Part shown: positions 30,577-40,200 of the stretch, piece by piece
Position numbering within the stretch: the stretch's first letter is position 1
How the letters are laid out: each line of letters starts with the position of its first letter
Assembly: GCF_016427565.1 (NCBI RefSeq)
Contig: NZ_JAELXT010000015.1
Coordinates: forward strand, 40,705-104,704
Direction of reading: 5' to 3'
From: Microvirga splendida
GTDB lineage: Bacteria > Pseudomonadota > Alphaproteobacteria > Rhizobiales > Beijerinckiaceae
DNA: 64,000 bases
Translations under genes and position numbers: made by a program
Notes under the pieces: model-generated
Told to the model about the DNA's origin: nothing
Database searches by the model: none
What the model saw: the letters and a program-made list of their open reading frames with translations, nothing else

Positions 30577-32249
30577 TGGCATCCCACCAGGACGAATTGG
30601 TTTTCCTCCCTCTCGGCGGTCTCGGCGAGATCGGCATGAACGCTGCCCTCTACGGCTTCGGGCCGGAGCGCGACCGGCAGTGGATTCTCGTCGATTGCGG
30701 CATGGGCTTCGGGGGCGAGGAGAACCTGCCTGGCATCGACGTCGTCTACCCGGATCTGCGCTTCATCGAGGAGGAGCGCCATAACCTTCTGGGCATCTTC
30801 ATCACTCACGCGCATGAGGACCACATCGGCGCTCTGGTCGAGATGTGGCCGCGCCTGCAGGCGCCCGTCTACGCCACGAAATTCGCCATCGGCCTCCTGG
30901 AAACACGCCGCCTGTCGGAGCCAAACGCGCCGAAGGTCGACCTCAATGAGATCGTGCCGGGCCAGCGCCTGAAGCTCGGCCCCTTCGACATCGAGTATGT
31001 GCCCGTCGCCCATTCGATTCCGGAGTCGAACGCTTTGGCGATCCGAACGCCGCATGGGCTCGTGGTCCATACCGGCGACTGGAAGCTCGACAGCACCCCG
31101 TATCTCGGCAGCCTGACGTCCGAGGAGGCCTTCCGCGCCCTCGGCGACGAGGGCGTTCTCGCGCTGGTCTGCGATTCCACCAACGTGGTGCGCGAGGGCA
31201 CGAGCCCGAGCGAAGCCGACGTGTCGAAGAACCTCGCCCAGCTCATCAAGGACTCCCCCCACAGGGTCGCCGTCACCACCTTCGCGTCCAATGTGGCCCG
31301 CATTCGCTCCGTCGCGGAAGCCGCGCGGGAGTGCGGGCGCGAGGTGATCGTGGTCGGCCGCGCGATGGACCGCGTCGTCGAGGTGGCGAAGGAATGCGGT
31401 TATCTCGAAGACCTGCCCGAGTTCCGCTCGGCCGATAACTTCGGCTACATACCGCGTGACAAGGTCGTCGCAATTCTCACCGGCTCCCAGGGCGAGCCTC
31501 GCGCGGCCCTGGCCCGCATTGCCCAGGACGAGCATCCCGATATCGCGCTCTCCGCCGGCGACCGGGTGATCTTCTCCTCCCGGGCCATTCCGGGCAACGA
31601 GAAGGCCGTCGGCTCGATCATCAACAGCCTGATCGAGCAGGGCATCGATGTCATCACGGATCGAACCGAGATGGTCCATGTCTCCGGCCACCCGCGCCGG
31701 GGGGAACTCGCCCAGATGTACCAGTGGACCCGTCCCCGCATCGCGATTCCCGCCCATGGCGAGCCGCTGCACCTGAGCGAGCATGCGAAGTTCGCCCGTC
31801 AGCAGGGCGTGCAGGAGGTGGTGAGAGCCAAGAACGGAACCCTGGTTCGCCTCTCACCCGGCCCTGCGGAGATCGTCGATACCATTCCGGCGGGCCGCCT
31901 CTACAGGGACGGCAACATCGTCATCGGCGCCGCGGAGCGGGCACTGCCGGAGCGCCGCAAGCTCGCCTTTGCCGGCATCGTGACGGTCGCCATCGCGATC
32001 GACGACCGGGGCGAACTCGTGGGCGATCCGGTGATCGACGCCATGGGCCTTCCGGACAAGAACCGGCAAGGGCGTGACATGACCGACATCATCGCCGATA
32101 CGGTGGCGGACCTGCTCGATGGACTGCCGAAAGCCAAGCGCCGGGATCCGGAGGCGGTCGAGAACGCCGTCCACCGGGCCGTCCGCGCTGCCGTCAACCA
32201 GGAATGGGGCAAGAAGCCCGCCTGCCACGTGCTCGTGATCGAGGCATAG
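30576..32249 (+). CDS. rnj: Ribonuclease J
   Basis: RNase J is a beta-CASP metallo-beta-lactamase ribonuclease with 5'-3' exo- and endonuclease activity on mRNA. The Zn motif HAHEDHIGAL, VHTGDWKLD and SGHPRRGEL/HGEPLHLSEHAKFA mark the family. I take ATG 30576 (MASHQDELVFLPLGGLGEIG), where homology begins; the same frame is open further upstream inside birA but that part is not RNase J. At 557 residues it is of usual alphaproteobacterial length. Confidence 0.95.
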   Translation: MASHQDELVFLPLGGLGEIGMNAALYGFGPERDRQWILVDCGMGFGGEENLPGIDVVYPDLRFIEEERHNLLGIFITHAHEDHIGALVEMWPRLQAPVYATKFAIGLLETRRLSEPNAPKVDLNEIVPGQRLKLGPFDIEYVPVAHSIPESNALAIRTPHGLVVHTGDWKLDSTPYLGSLTSEEAFRALGDEGVLALVCDSTNVVREGTSPSEADVSKNLAQLIKDSPHRVAVTTFASNVARIRSVAEAARECGREVIVVGRAMDRVVEVAKECGYLEDLPEFRSADNFGYIPRDKVVAILTGSQGEPRAALARIAQDEHPDIALSAGDRVIFSSRAIPGNEKAVGSIINSLIEQGIDVITDRTEMVHVSGHPRRGELAQMYQWTRPRIAIPAHGEPLHLSEHAKFARQQGVQEVVRAKNGTLVRLSPGPAEIVDTIPAGRLYRDGNIVIGAAERALPERRKLAFAGIVTVAIAIDDRGELVGDPVIDAMGLPDKNRQGRDMTDIIADTVADLLDGLPKAKRRDPEAVENAVHRAVRAAVNQEWGKKPACHVLVIEA

Positions 32250-32273
32250 GGCGTCGAACCCCGGGAGAGCCAG

Positions 32274-32678
32274 ATGATCGGACGTCTCAACCATGTCGCC
32301 ATAGCCGTGCGCGATATCGCGGCGGCTTCCGAGGTCTATCGCAGCACCCTGGGCGCCCAGGTCTCCGCACCTGAACCTCTCGAAGAGCACGGGGTTACCG
32401 TCGTGTTCATCACGCTGCCGAACACCAAGATCGAGCTGTTGGAGCCCTTGGGCGCGGAATCCCCCATCGCCCGGTTTCTGGAAAAGAACCCGGACGGCGG
32501 CATGCACCACATCTGCTACGAGGTGGACGATATCGGCGCCGCCAGGGACCAGCTTGTGAATTCCGGGGCCAGGGTGCTCGGCTCCGGCGAGCCCAAGATC
32601 GGGGCACACGGGAAACCCGTGCTTTTCCTGCACCCCAAGGATTTCAACGGCACCCTCATCGAACTTGAACAAGCCTGA
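32274..32678 (+). CDS. mce: Methylmalonyl-CoA epimerase
   Basis: This enzyme interconverts (R)- and (S)-methylmalonyl-CoA in propionyl-CoA / ethylmalonyl-CoA metabolism. It is a 134-residue vicinal-oxygen-chelate fold protein starting IGRLNHVAIAVRDIAAASEVY, with metal-ligand segments MHHICYEVDDI and FLHPKDFNGTLIELEQ. The gene overlaps the next by 14 bases. Its location after rnj is common in Rhizobiales. Confidence 0.94.
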   Translation: MIGRLNHVAIAVRDIAAASEVYRSTLGAQVSAPEPLEEHGVTVVFITLPNTKIELLEPLGAESPIARFLEKNPDGGMHHICYEVDDIGAARDQLVNSGARVLGSGEPKIGAHGKPVLFLHPKDFNGTLIELEQA

Positions 32679-33024
32679 GGACAAGCTGTTGATAAACCTC
32701 GTCAAAGCTCTCTCCGGATCGGTCTGGTCCACCCTGGCCGTAGTGGTCGCCATCTCGGCGGTTGCCATTGCCGTTGTCGTCAACGGCTTCGACCTGCGGA
32801 TCAGCGGAGGGCTGGCCCTCTATTTCGTGATCTGGTGGATTCTGCTCTTCGCCGTCCTGCCCTTCGGCGTCCGCAGTCAGGCGGAGGCCGGTGAGGTGGT
32901 CCGGGGCAGCGAACCGGGGGCGCCTGCGCTTCCAGCCCTGCGCGAGAAGGCGATCTGGACGACCCTCGTCGCGTCAGTCGTACTGGTCATCGTCGCGGCG
33001 GTCTTTCCCCTGGCCGGGCTCTAA
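32665..33024 (+). CDS. DUF1467 family membrane protein
   Basis: Two hydrophobic segments flank the family signature YFVIWWILLFAVLPFGVRSQ, followed by a short loop with GSEPGAPALP and a C-terminal TM. Function is unknown; the family is found next to mce and proS in alphaproteobacteria. The start is uncertain: TTG 32665 gives 119 residues and includes an extra N-terminal TM, while typical members are ~90-100 residues, so TTG 32689 or a later start is possible. Confidence 0.8.
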   Translation: MNKPEDKLLINLVKALSGSVWSTLAVVVAISAVAIAVVVNGFDLRISGGLALYFVIWWILLFAVLPFGVRSQAEAGEVVRGSEPGAPALPALREKAIWTTLVASVVLVIVAAVFPLAGL

Positions 33025-33139
33025 AGCATCGGACCCAAAAGTGGATTTGCACTTTTGGGATCGGATCCGATGCTTTCTTCTTGGATGAGAGCATCGTGTG
33101 ACCGGAAAAAACCGGGTCCACTTTTCCGCACGATGCTCT
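33023..33139. repeat. Two adjacent dispersed palindromic repeats, family A copies 3 and 4
   Basis: The first element (33023-33076) has arms AAAGCATCGGA and TCCGATGCTTT around an inner hairpin CCCAAAAGTG-gatttg-CACTTTTGGG. The second (33088-33139) has arms AGAGCATCGTG and CACGATGCTCT around GACCGGAAAAAACCGGGTCC and ACTTTTCC. The first begins two bases inside the DUF1467 stop region. The shared GTCCACTTTTC / CATGCT-type features link them to the copies at 11887 and 24656. Confidence 0.82.
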
Positions 33140-33160
33140 AGAGGCCTCAAGCGCTAACCC

Positions 33161-33189
33161 AAAAGAAAAAAGCAAGGCTTTCGCCTTGC
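33161..33189 (-). terminator. Strong intrinsic terminator on the minus strand
   Basis: On the minus strand, GCAAGGC (33189-33183), a GAAA tetraloop and GCCTTGC (33178-33172) are followed by TTTTTTCTTTT (33171-33161). No minus-strand protein gene ends here; it closes the candidate RNA at 33162-33318. Confidence 0.85.
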
Positions 33190-33318
33190 CTGAACTGCCT
33201 TTTGGCATTTTTTGATCCCTGGCTTTCTCAGGCCAGCGCCTGTCTGGCGCTTGGGGATCTTGTTCCTCCCGAAACTCGGACCGTAGCCTCTAACCTTCGA
33301 AGGTCTTAAGACGTTAGG
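33162..33318 (-). ncRNA. Candidate structured small RNA, promoter to terminator
   Basis: This stretch lies between a near-consensus minus-strand promoter (33325-33353) and a GAAA-loop terminator, about 157 nucleotides in all. In transcript order it contains a CCTAAC/GTTAG hairpin and then a three-way junction. The junction closes with GATCCC (33259-33254) against GGGATC (33219-33214) around hairpins GCGCC-agaca-GGCGC and TGGC-cugagaaa-GCCA. A TGCC-aaaa-GGCA hairpin and the terminator follow. The DNA is visibly more AT-rich than neighbouring genes and codon use is unlike them. It does not match tmRNA, 6S, SRP or RNase P RNA as I know them. Confidence 0.65.
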
Positions 33319-33324
33319 GCTTCG

Positions 33325-33353
33325 TTTATAATCAGGTTCCCCAAGGGTGTCAC
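33325..33353 (-). promoter_or_regulatory. Near-consensus sigma70 promoter on the minus strand
   Basis: Read on the minus strand: GTGACA (33353-33348, 5 of 6 match to TTGACA), a 17-base spacer, then TATAAA (33330-33325, 5 of 6 match to TATAAT). The predicted start is about base 33318, pointing away from proS into the structured segment. Confidence 0.65.
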
Positions 33354-33533
33354 CTTTCTTGGGCAGCCGATGGTGCAATTTTCGGCATTTACTGTATTCA
33401 TCTTTGGTCTAATCCGCCGCGCCGCGGGCCCTGTGAACCGATGACAGCTTGTCTTTTGGCCGAGGCCTGTGTTGTGTGCTGGAAACGAGTCGCTTTCCAA
33501 CTCTTCCTCTGATCGAGATCTTAAAGGCGTCCC

Positions 33534-34862
33534 ATGCGTTTGAGCCGCTACTTCCTCCCCATTCTTCGCGAGACGCCGAAGGAGGCGGAGATCGTCTCCC
33601 ACCGCCTGATGCTGCGCGCCGGCATGATCCGCCAGGAGTCAGCGGGCATCTACGCCTGGCTGCCACTGGGGCTGCGGGTGCTGAACAAGGTCAACGCCAT
33701 CGTCCGCGAGGAACAGAACCGCTCCGGCGCCGTCGAACTCCTCATGCCGACGATCCAGTCGGCCGATCTCTGGCGCGAGTCGGGCCGCTATGACGCGTAC
33801 GGCAAGGAGATGCTGCGCATCCAGGACCGGCACGAGCGCGAGATGCTGTTCGGCCCCACCAACGAGGAAATGATCACGGAGATCTTCCGGGGCTACGTGC
33901 GCTCCTACAAGGACCTGCCGCTGAACCTCTATCACATCCAGTGGAAGTTCCGCGACGAGGTGCGTCCGCGCTTCGGCGTCATGCGCTCCCGCGAGTTCCT
34001 GATGAAGGACGCCTATTCCTTCGACCTGGACCAGGCCGGCGCCGTCCACTCCTACAACAAGATGTTCGTGGCCTATCTCCGCACCTTCGCCCGGATGGGC
34101 CTGAAGGCGATCCCGATGCGGGCCGATACGGGCCCGATCGGCGGCAATCTGAGCCATGAATTCATCATCCTGGCCTCGACCGGCGAGAGCGAGGTGTTCT
34201 GCCACGCGGATTACCTGAACTTCGACATTCCGCCGGCGGACACCAACTTCGACGACATTCCCGGCCTCCAGAGCACCGTCGACAAGTGGACGTCGCTCTA
34301 TGCGGCGACCTCCGAGATGCACGATGCGGCAGCCTTCGACGCCGTTCCGGGCGAGAAGAAGATGTCCGCCCGTGGCATCGAGGTCGGCCATATCTTCTAT
34401 TTCGGCACCAAGTACTCCGAGCCCATGGGCGCGAAGGTCATGGGGCCGGACGGTCAGGAGCACGAAGTCCACATGGGCTCCTACGGCATCGGCCCGAGCC
34501 GCCTGATCGCCGCCATCATCGAGGCGAGCCATGACGAGAACGGCATCATCTGGCCCGAGGCCGTGGCGCCCTTCGATGTGGCGATCCTGAACCTGAAGGC
34601 AGGCGATTCCGCAACCGACGGCGCCTGCGAGCGGCTCTACCGCGAACTCTCCGCCGCCGGTCGCGACGTGCTCTACGACGACCGCGACGAGCGTCCGGGC
34701 GGAAAGTTCGCCACCGCCGACCTCATCGGCGTGCCGTGGCAGGTGGTGATCGGCCCGAAGGGCCTCGCCGAGGGCAAGGTGGAGCTGAAGCGCCGCGCCA
34801 CGGGCGAACGCGAGACGCTGTCCCTCGAGGATGTGGCCGCGCGCCTGAGCCGCCATACATAA
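33534..34862 (+). CDS. proS: Prolyl-tRNA synthetase, short alphaproteobacterial type
   Basis: ProS charges tRNA-Pro. The class II motifs are visible: motif 1 around [18 protein letters not shown], motif 2 [21 protein letters not shown], and motif 3 [16 protein letters not shown]. The C-terminal anticodon-binding domain follows from about residue 345. At 442 residues the protein lacks the ~180-residue editing insertion of E. coli ProS, the known short form in alphaproteobacteria. lolC follows after 6 bases. Confidence 0.96.
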   Translation: MRLSRYFLPILRETPKEAEIVSHRLMLRAGMIRQESAGIYAWLPLGLRVLNKVNAIVREEQNRSGAVELLMPTIQSADLWRESGRYDAYGKEMLRIQDRHEREMLFGPTNEEMITEIFRGYVRSYKDLPLNLYHIQWKFRDEVRPRFGVMRSREFLMKDAYSFDLDQAGAVHSYNKMFVAYLRTFARMGLKAIPMRADTGPIGGNLSHEFIILASTGESEVFCHADYLNFDIPPADTNFDDIPGLQSTVDKWTSLYAATSEMHDAAAFDAVPGEKKMSARGIEVGHIFYFGTKYSEPMGAKVMGPDGQEHEVHMGSYGIGPSRLIAAIIEASHDENGIIWPEAVAPFDVAILNLKAGDSATDGACERLYRELSAAGRDVLYDDRDERPGGKFATADLIGVPWQVVIGPKGLAEGKVELKRRATGERETLSLEDVAARLSRHT

Positions 34863-34868
34863 GCAGTC

Positions 34869-36158
34869 ATGGCCAAGGCACCGGACACCAAAGCGGCTCC
34901 GTCAGGGACGAAACCCTTCTCGCTCTTCGAGTGGATGCTCGCGGGGCGCTACCTGCGCACCCGGCGGCGGGAAGGTTTCGTGTCGGTGATCGCCGGCTTC
35001 TCGTTCCTCGGGATCATGCTCGGCGTCGCCACGCTGATCGTGGTGCTCTCGGTCATGAACGGCTTCCGCAAGGAACTGCTCGACAAGATTGTGGGCATCA
35101 ACGGCCACATCTTCGTAGCCCCGCTGGAAAGCCCTCTGACCGACTACCCTGAGGTCGCGGCGCGCATTGCCGCGGTGCCGGGCGTTCGGCGCGCCATCCC
35201 GCTGGTGGAGGGCCAAGCCTTCGGCTCCTCGCAGTACAACGGCAGCGGCGTCCTCGTGCGCGGCATCCGCCCCGAGGATCTGCAGAAGATCGAGCACATT
35301 TCCGGCAACATCCGCCAGGGCACCCTCGAGAATTTCGAGGAAGGCGAGGGGGTCGCCATCGGCCGGCGACTCGCTGATGCCCTGTCGCTCCAGGCGGGCG
35401 ATACCTTCACGCTGATCACGCCGCGCGGCGCGTCCACGCCCTTCGGCACCGCGCCACGGGTGAAGGGTTATCCTGTGAAGGCGATCTTCGAGATCGGCAT
35501 GTCGGAGTTCGACTCCACCTTCGTGTTCATGCCCCTCACGGAGGCGCAGAACTACTTCAACCGCCAGGGCGACGTGCAGCTGATCGAGGTCTATCTCGAC
35601 AATGCCGACCGGGTGGACGAGGCGCGTGCGGCCATCGAGGAGGCGGCCGGGCGGCCGATCCTGATGACCGACTGGCGCCAGCGCAACCGCACCTTCTTCG
35701 GCGCGCTCGAGGTCGAGCGCAACGTGATGTTCCTTATCCTCACGCTCATCGTGCTGGTGGCGGCGCTCAACATCATCTCGGGCCTCATCATGCTGGTGAA
35801 GGACAAGTCGGAGGACATCGCGATCCTGCGCACCATGGGGGCGACACGGGGCGCCATCATGCGCGTCTTCCTGATCACCGGTGCCTCCATTGGCATCGTG
35901 GGAACGATCGCGGGATTCGGCCTCGGGCTGCTGCTCGCGCTCAACGTCGAGACCATCCGCGATGTCATCTCGCGGCTTACGAGCACCAACCTCTTTCCGG
36001 CCGAACTCTACTTCTTGAGCCGCCTGCCGGCCGATGTGAATCCGACCGAGGTCGCGACCATTCTGATCATGGCGATGGTGCTGTCGCTGCTCGCGACCCT
36101 CTATCCCTCCTGGCGGGCCGCGAAGCTCGATCCCGTCGAAGCGTTGCGTTACGGTTGA
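34869..36158 (+). CDS. lolC: Lipoprotein-releasing ABC transporter permease
   Basis: This is the inner-membrane permease of the Lol system that extracts lipoproteins for transfer to the outer membrane. The 429-residue protein has an N-terminal TM, a large periplasmic MacB_PCD-like domain (about residues 50-270) and three C-terminal TMs (FtsX fold) with [20 protein letters not shown]. Alphaproteobacteria usually have a single LolC/E-type (LolF) permease, which fits one copy here. It overlaps the lolD region and is translated with it. Confidence 0.93.
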   Translation: MAKAPDTKAAPSGTKPFSLFEWMLAGRYLRTRRREGFVSVIAGFSFLGIMLGVATLIVVLSVMNGFRKELLDKIVGINGHIFVAPLESPLTDYPEVAARIAAVPGVRRAIPLVEGQAFGSSQYNGSGVLVRGIRPEDLQKIEHISGNIRQGTLENFEEGEGVAIGRRLADALSLQAGDTFTLITPRGASTPFGTAPRVKGYPVKAIFEIGMSEFDSTFVFMPLTEAQNYFNRQGDVQLIEVYLDNADRVDEARAAIEEAAGRPILMTDWRQRNRTFFGALEVERNVMFLILTLIVLVAALNIISGLIMLVKDKSEDIAILRTMGATRGAIMRVFLITGASIGIVGTIAGFGLGLLLALNVETIRDVISRLTSTNLFPAELYFLSRLPADVNPTEVATILIMAMVLSLLATLYPSWRAAKLDPVEALRYG

Positions 36159-36160
36159 GT

Positions 36161-36856
36161 ATGTCGCCAGCCCAATCCCAGCCCACCCTGCACCTGTCGA
36201 AGGTCGAGCGCCGCTACCCGCAAGGGGACAGCTTCCTTGAAGTGCTGCGCGGCGCCGATCTCGCGATCTGGCCCGGAGAGATCGTGGCGCTCGTCGCGCC
36301 GTCGGGCACGGGCAAGTCGACGCTGCTTCATGTGGCGGGCCTGCTCGAGAAACCAGATGGCGGCGAGGTGTTCGTCGGCTCCAAGCCGACTGCCGCGATG
36401 AACGACCAGGACCGCACCCGCGTCAGGCGCGAGGAGCTCGGCTTCGTCTACCAGTTCCATCACCTCCTGCCGGAGTTCTCAGCCCTGGAGAACGTGGTGA
36501 TCCCGCAGCTCATCCGCGGACTTCCCAAGGCGGAAGCGCAGGATCGGGGCAGGCAGCTCCTCACCTTCCTCGGTCTCGGCAAGCGCCTCGACCACCGCCC
36601 CGGCGAGCTCTCCGGCGGCGAGCAGCAGCGCGTCGCCATCGCCCGTGCGGTCGCCAATGCTCCGCGCCTGCTGCTGGCGGACGAGCCCACCGGCAACCTC
36701 GACCCGCACACCGCCGACCGGGTCTTCCAGACCCTCGTGGCCATCGTCCGCGCGTCGAAGCTCGCGGCCCTCATCGCCACCCACAACATGGATCTCGCCG
36801 CCCGCATGGATCGGCGCGTGACCATCCGCGATGGGCTGATCGTTCAGCTGCCCTGA
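36161..36856 (+). CDS. lolD: Lipoprotein-releasing ABC transporter ATP-binding protein
   Basis: LolD is the ATPase of the lipoprotein-release complex. It has the Walker [17 protein letters not shown]-loop [16 protein letters not shown], signature [14 protein letters not shown] and Walker [13 protein letters not shown] followed by the H-loop ATHNMDLA. The usual GPSGSGKST is APSGTGKST here. I chose ATG 36161, two bases after the lolC stop; TTG 36155 overlaps it. 231 residues. Confidence 0.95.
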   Translation: MSPAQSQPTLHLSKVERRYPQGDSFLEVLRGADLAIWPGEIVALVAPSGTGKSTLLHVAGLLEKPDGGEVFVGSKPTAAMNDQDRTRVRREELGFVYQFHHLLPEFSALENVVIPQLIRGLPKAEAQDRGRQLLTFLGLGKRLDHRPGELSGGEQQRVAIARAVANAPRLLLADEPTGNLDPHTADRVFQTLVAIVRASKLAALIATHNMDLAARMDRRVTIRDGLIVQLP

Positions 36857-36902
36857 GGCTTCACTCTCTCATGCCGAACTGGCGCTAGACGCCCTTCAGG
36901 CG

Positions 36903-36918
36903 CACCCGCCGGCGGGTG
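36903..36918. other. Perfect 16-base palindrome after lolD
   Basis: CACCCGCCGGCGGGTG lies 46 bases past the lolD stop, preceded by GGCGCTAGACGCC. It may be a transcript-end structure; no U-tract follows directly (ATCGCATCTTTA). Confidence 0.4.
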
Positions 36919-36971
36919 ATCGCATCTTTACGCTTTGTTGACTCCGTCCCGAAAGCAGCCTCTGCACAGGC

Positions 36972-37015
36972 TTTACACAGAACATTCAATGAACAAATAT
37001 GAACATATTGGGAAC
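36972..37015 (+). promoter_or_regulatory. Promoter with two LexA (SOS) boxes
   Basis: Two alphaproteobacterial LexA boxes, GAAC-N7-GAAC, lie at 36980-36994 and 37001-37015 in the same orientation, six bases apart, so four GAAC units occur in 36 bases. They cover the region where the -10 of a promoter with -35 TTTACA (36972-36977) would fall. The spacing matches the published Caulobacter/rhizobial LexA consensus exactly. The -10 itself (AAATAT at 36995-37000) is weak. Confidence 0.85.
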
Positions 37016-37029
37016 ACGGAGATCAGACC

Positions 37030-37131
37030 ATGCTTCGCTTCATCATCGAGACCACCGCCGAAATCGCTTCGTTGGCCATGTTCGGCTCGGCCGTGGCAAT
37101 CTGGGCTCTGGTTCTTTCTCCCATCGCTTGA
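37030..37131 (+). CDS. 33-residue SOS-regulated membrane peptide, SidA-like candidate
   Basis: ATG 37030 opens a 33-codon frame, too short for usual gene calling. A Shine-Dalgarno GGAG (37018-37021) is eight bases upstream. The peptide starts MLRFIIETTAEIASL and has one hydrophobic helix over about residues 10-31, ending WALVLSPIA. The single Arg near the N-terminus predicts N-in topology. It sits 14 bases after two LexA boxes. Caulobacter SidA, a 29-residue inner-membrane cell-division inhibitor, has the same size, topology and control. Homology to SidA is an inference; I recognise no direct family. Confidence 0.72.
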   Translation: MLRFIIETTAEIASLAMFGSAVAIWALVLSPIA

Positions 37132-37250
37132 TACCCGGAATCCACAACAACCCACCGCGATTCACAGGAACATAGTCCTCGGCATCCTGGGTTAGGACTT
37201 CTGAGGAAAGAATCGTGCCACTATGCGTGTCATTGAGTGAGTAGAGTTTC

Positions 37251-40200
37251 ATGGCGCGCATTCTTCAGGATATCGGCTTCGTTCATCTGCACGTGCACTC
37301 CTCGTATTCGCTGCTCGAGGGTGCCCTGAAGATTGCCCAACTGGCGAAACTCGCCGCCGCCGACAAGCAGCCGGCGCTGGCGCTCACCGACACCAACAAT
37401 CTCTTCGGCGCTCTCGAGTTCTCCGAGAAGATGGCGGGCTCCGGCATCCAGCCCATCGCCGGAGTCCAGCTCTCGGTCTGCTTCGAGGAGGCTGACCCGG
37501 TTGCCCGCGTGGTGCCTCAGCCCGCCAATATCGTGCTGCTCGCACAGAACGAGGAGGGTTATCGCAACCTCATGCGCCTCGTGAGCCACGCCTATTTCGG
37601 CGTGCCGCTCGGCGAAAATCCGCGGGTTGCAGCCCCCGCGCTGTCGGCTCACAGCGAAGGCCTGATCGCGCTGACAGGCGGTTTCAGCGGCCCCCTCGAC
37701 TGCGCCCTGCGCAACGGCGGGCGCCAGGATCTGGCTCAAGCCCGGCTCGATATCCTCAAAAGTGCCTTCGGCCATCAGCTCTATGTGGAGATCCAGCGTC
37801 ACGGATTGGAAGACGAGCGCCTGATCGAAGGCGAGTTGTTGACGCTTGCAGACCGCAACGGCCTGCCGGTCGTTGCCGCCAACGAGCCATTCTTCTCCTC
37901 GTCGAAGGACTACGAGGCGCACGATGCGCTGCTCGCCATTGCGGAAGGGCAGATCGTCTCCAACCCGGATCGCCGCCGCCTCTCGCCTGAACACCACTTC
38001 AAGACGCGCCAGCAGATGATGGAGCTGTTCGCGGACTTGCCGGATGCGCTGCAGGCGAGCGTCGAGATCGCCATGCGCTGCGCCACGCGCGTGCGCACCC
38101 GCAAGCCCATTCTGCCGAGTTTCGGCACCGGCCCCGACGCTGCCACTCTCGATGAGGGCGAGGAGCTGCAGCGGCAGGCGGAAGAAGGCCTCGCCAAGCG
38201 TCTCGCCGCGCATGGGCCCGCGCCGGGCCTGACGGAGCAGGACTATCGCGACCGACTCGCCTTCGAGGTCGGCATCATCCGCAAGATGCAGTTCCCCGGC
38301 TACTTCCTCATCGTGGCGGACTTCATCAAATGGGCGAAGGATCACGATATTCCGGTGGGGCCCGGCCGTGGTTCCGGTGCGGGTTCGCTCGTGGCTTATG
38401 CGCTCACCATCACGGATCTCGATCCGCTGCGGTTCAGCCTGCTCTTCGAGCGCTTTCTGAACCCGGAACGCGTGTCGATGCCCGACTTCGACATCGACTT
38501 CTGCGTCGATGGACGCGAGCGCGTCATCCAGTATGTGCAGCAGCGATACGGCGAAGAGCAGGTAGCGCAGATCATCACCTTCGGCACATTGCTCGCCCGC
38601 GGCGTGCTGCGCGACGTCGGCCGCGTGCTGGAGATGCCCTACGGCCAGGTGGACAAGCTCACCAAGCTCGTGCCGCAGAACCCGGCCAATCCCGTGACTT
38701 TGGCGCAGGCCATCGAAGGCGAGCCGAAGCTGCAGGCGGCCATTGACGAGGAGCCTGTCGTCAAGCGCATGCTCGATATCGCGCAGAAGCTCGAGGGCTT
38801 GCATCGGCACGCCTCGACCCACGCGGCCGGTGTCGTCATCGGCGACCGTCCGCTGCAGGAACTGGTGCCGCTCTACCGAGACCCGAAGACCGGGATGCGC
38901 GTGACCCAGTACAATATGAAATGGGTCGAGCAGGCGGGCCTCGTGAAGTTCGACTTCCTGGGCCTCAAGACCCTCACGGTCCTGCGCACGGCAGTCGACC
39001 TCATTCGCCGCAAGGGGATCGAGGTGGACCTCTCTGCGCTGCCGCTCGATGACCGCAAGACCTACGAGATGCTCCAGCGCGGCGAGACGGTCGGCGTGTT
39101 CCAGGTGGAATCGGCGGGCATGCGCAAGGCGCTCGTGGAGATGGAGACCGACCGGTTCGAGGACATCATCGCCCTCGTGGCGCTCTACCGTCCGGGTCCG
39201 ATGGCGAACATCCCGGTCTATTGCGCGCGCAAATTGGGCAAGGACGAGCACAACAAGAAGGACTGGTATCCCCACGACAAGCTCGAGCCGATCCTGCGCG
39301 AGACCTTCGGCATCATCGTCTACCAGGAGCAGGTGATGGAGGTGGCGAAGGTCCTCTCCGGCTACTCGCTCGGCGACGCCGACCTTCTGCGTCGCGCCAT
39401 GGGCAAGAAGATCAAGGCCGAGATGGACGCGCAGCGCGAGCGCTTCGTGTCCGGGGCCAAGGAGGGCGGCCTCGACAAGGCCAAGGCCAACGAGATCTTC
39501 GACCTTCTCGCGAAGTTCGCCGATTACGGCTTCAACAAGAGTCACGCGGCCGCCTATGCGCTCGTCGCGTTCCAGACCGCGTATCTGAAGGCCAATCACC
39601 CGGTCGAGTTCCTGGCCGCGTCCATGACGCTCGATCTCGACAACACCGACAAGCTGTCGGAATTCCGCCGCGAGGTGCAGCGCCTTGGCTTCAAGGTCAT
39701 CCCGCCCTCCATCAACCAGTCGGGCGTGGTGTTCGATGTGCTGTACGATGCGGAAGGCCAGGGGCAGATTCTCTATGCGCTGGCCGCCGTCAAAGGCGTG
39801 GGCCGCCAGGCCATCGAGAGCGTGGTCGAGGCCCGCGGCGACAAGCCCTTCAAGGATCTCGCCGATTTCGCCCGGCGCATCAATCCGCGCATGCTCAACA
39901 AGCGCACCCTGGAGAACCTGATCGCAGCAGGCGCATTCGACGAGCTGGAGCCGGACCGGGCCAGGGCCTGCGCCTCCATCGACGCCATGATGAGCCTCGC
40001 CCAGCAATCCCACGAGGCCGCCAATGGCGGCATGATGGACATGTTCGGCGGCGTCGCCTCGGCCGATGTCCAACTGCGGATCGGGCCTTACGAACCCTGG
40101 CCTGCGGCCGAGAGGTTGCAGCGGGAGTACGACGCGGTCGGCTTCTTCCTTTCGGGCCATCCGCTCGACGAATATGGCGATCTCCTCAAGAAGCTGCGGG

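Noticed and set aside
33154..33378. Minus-strand 74-codon frame (KRSPNVLRPSKVRGYGPSFG...) as a small basic protein
   Set aside because: It would need a TTG start, has codon use unlike host genes, spans the predicted promoter, and its 3' end is the terminator hairpin itself. An RNA gene explains the stretch better.
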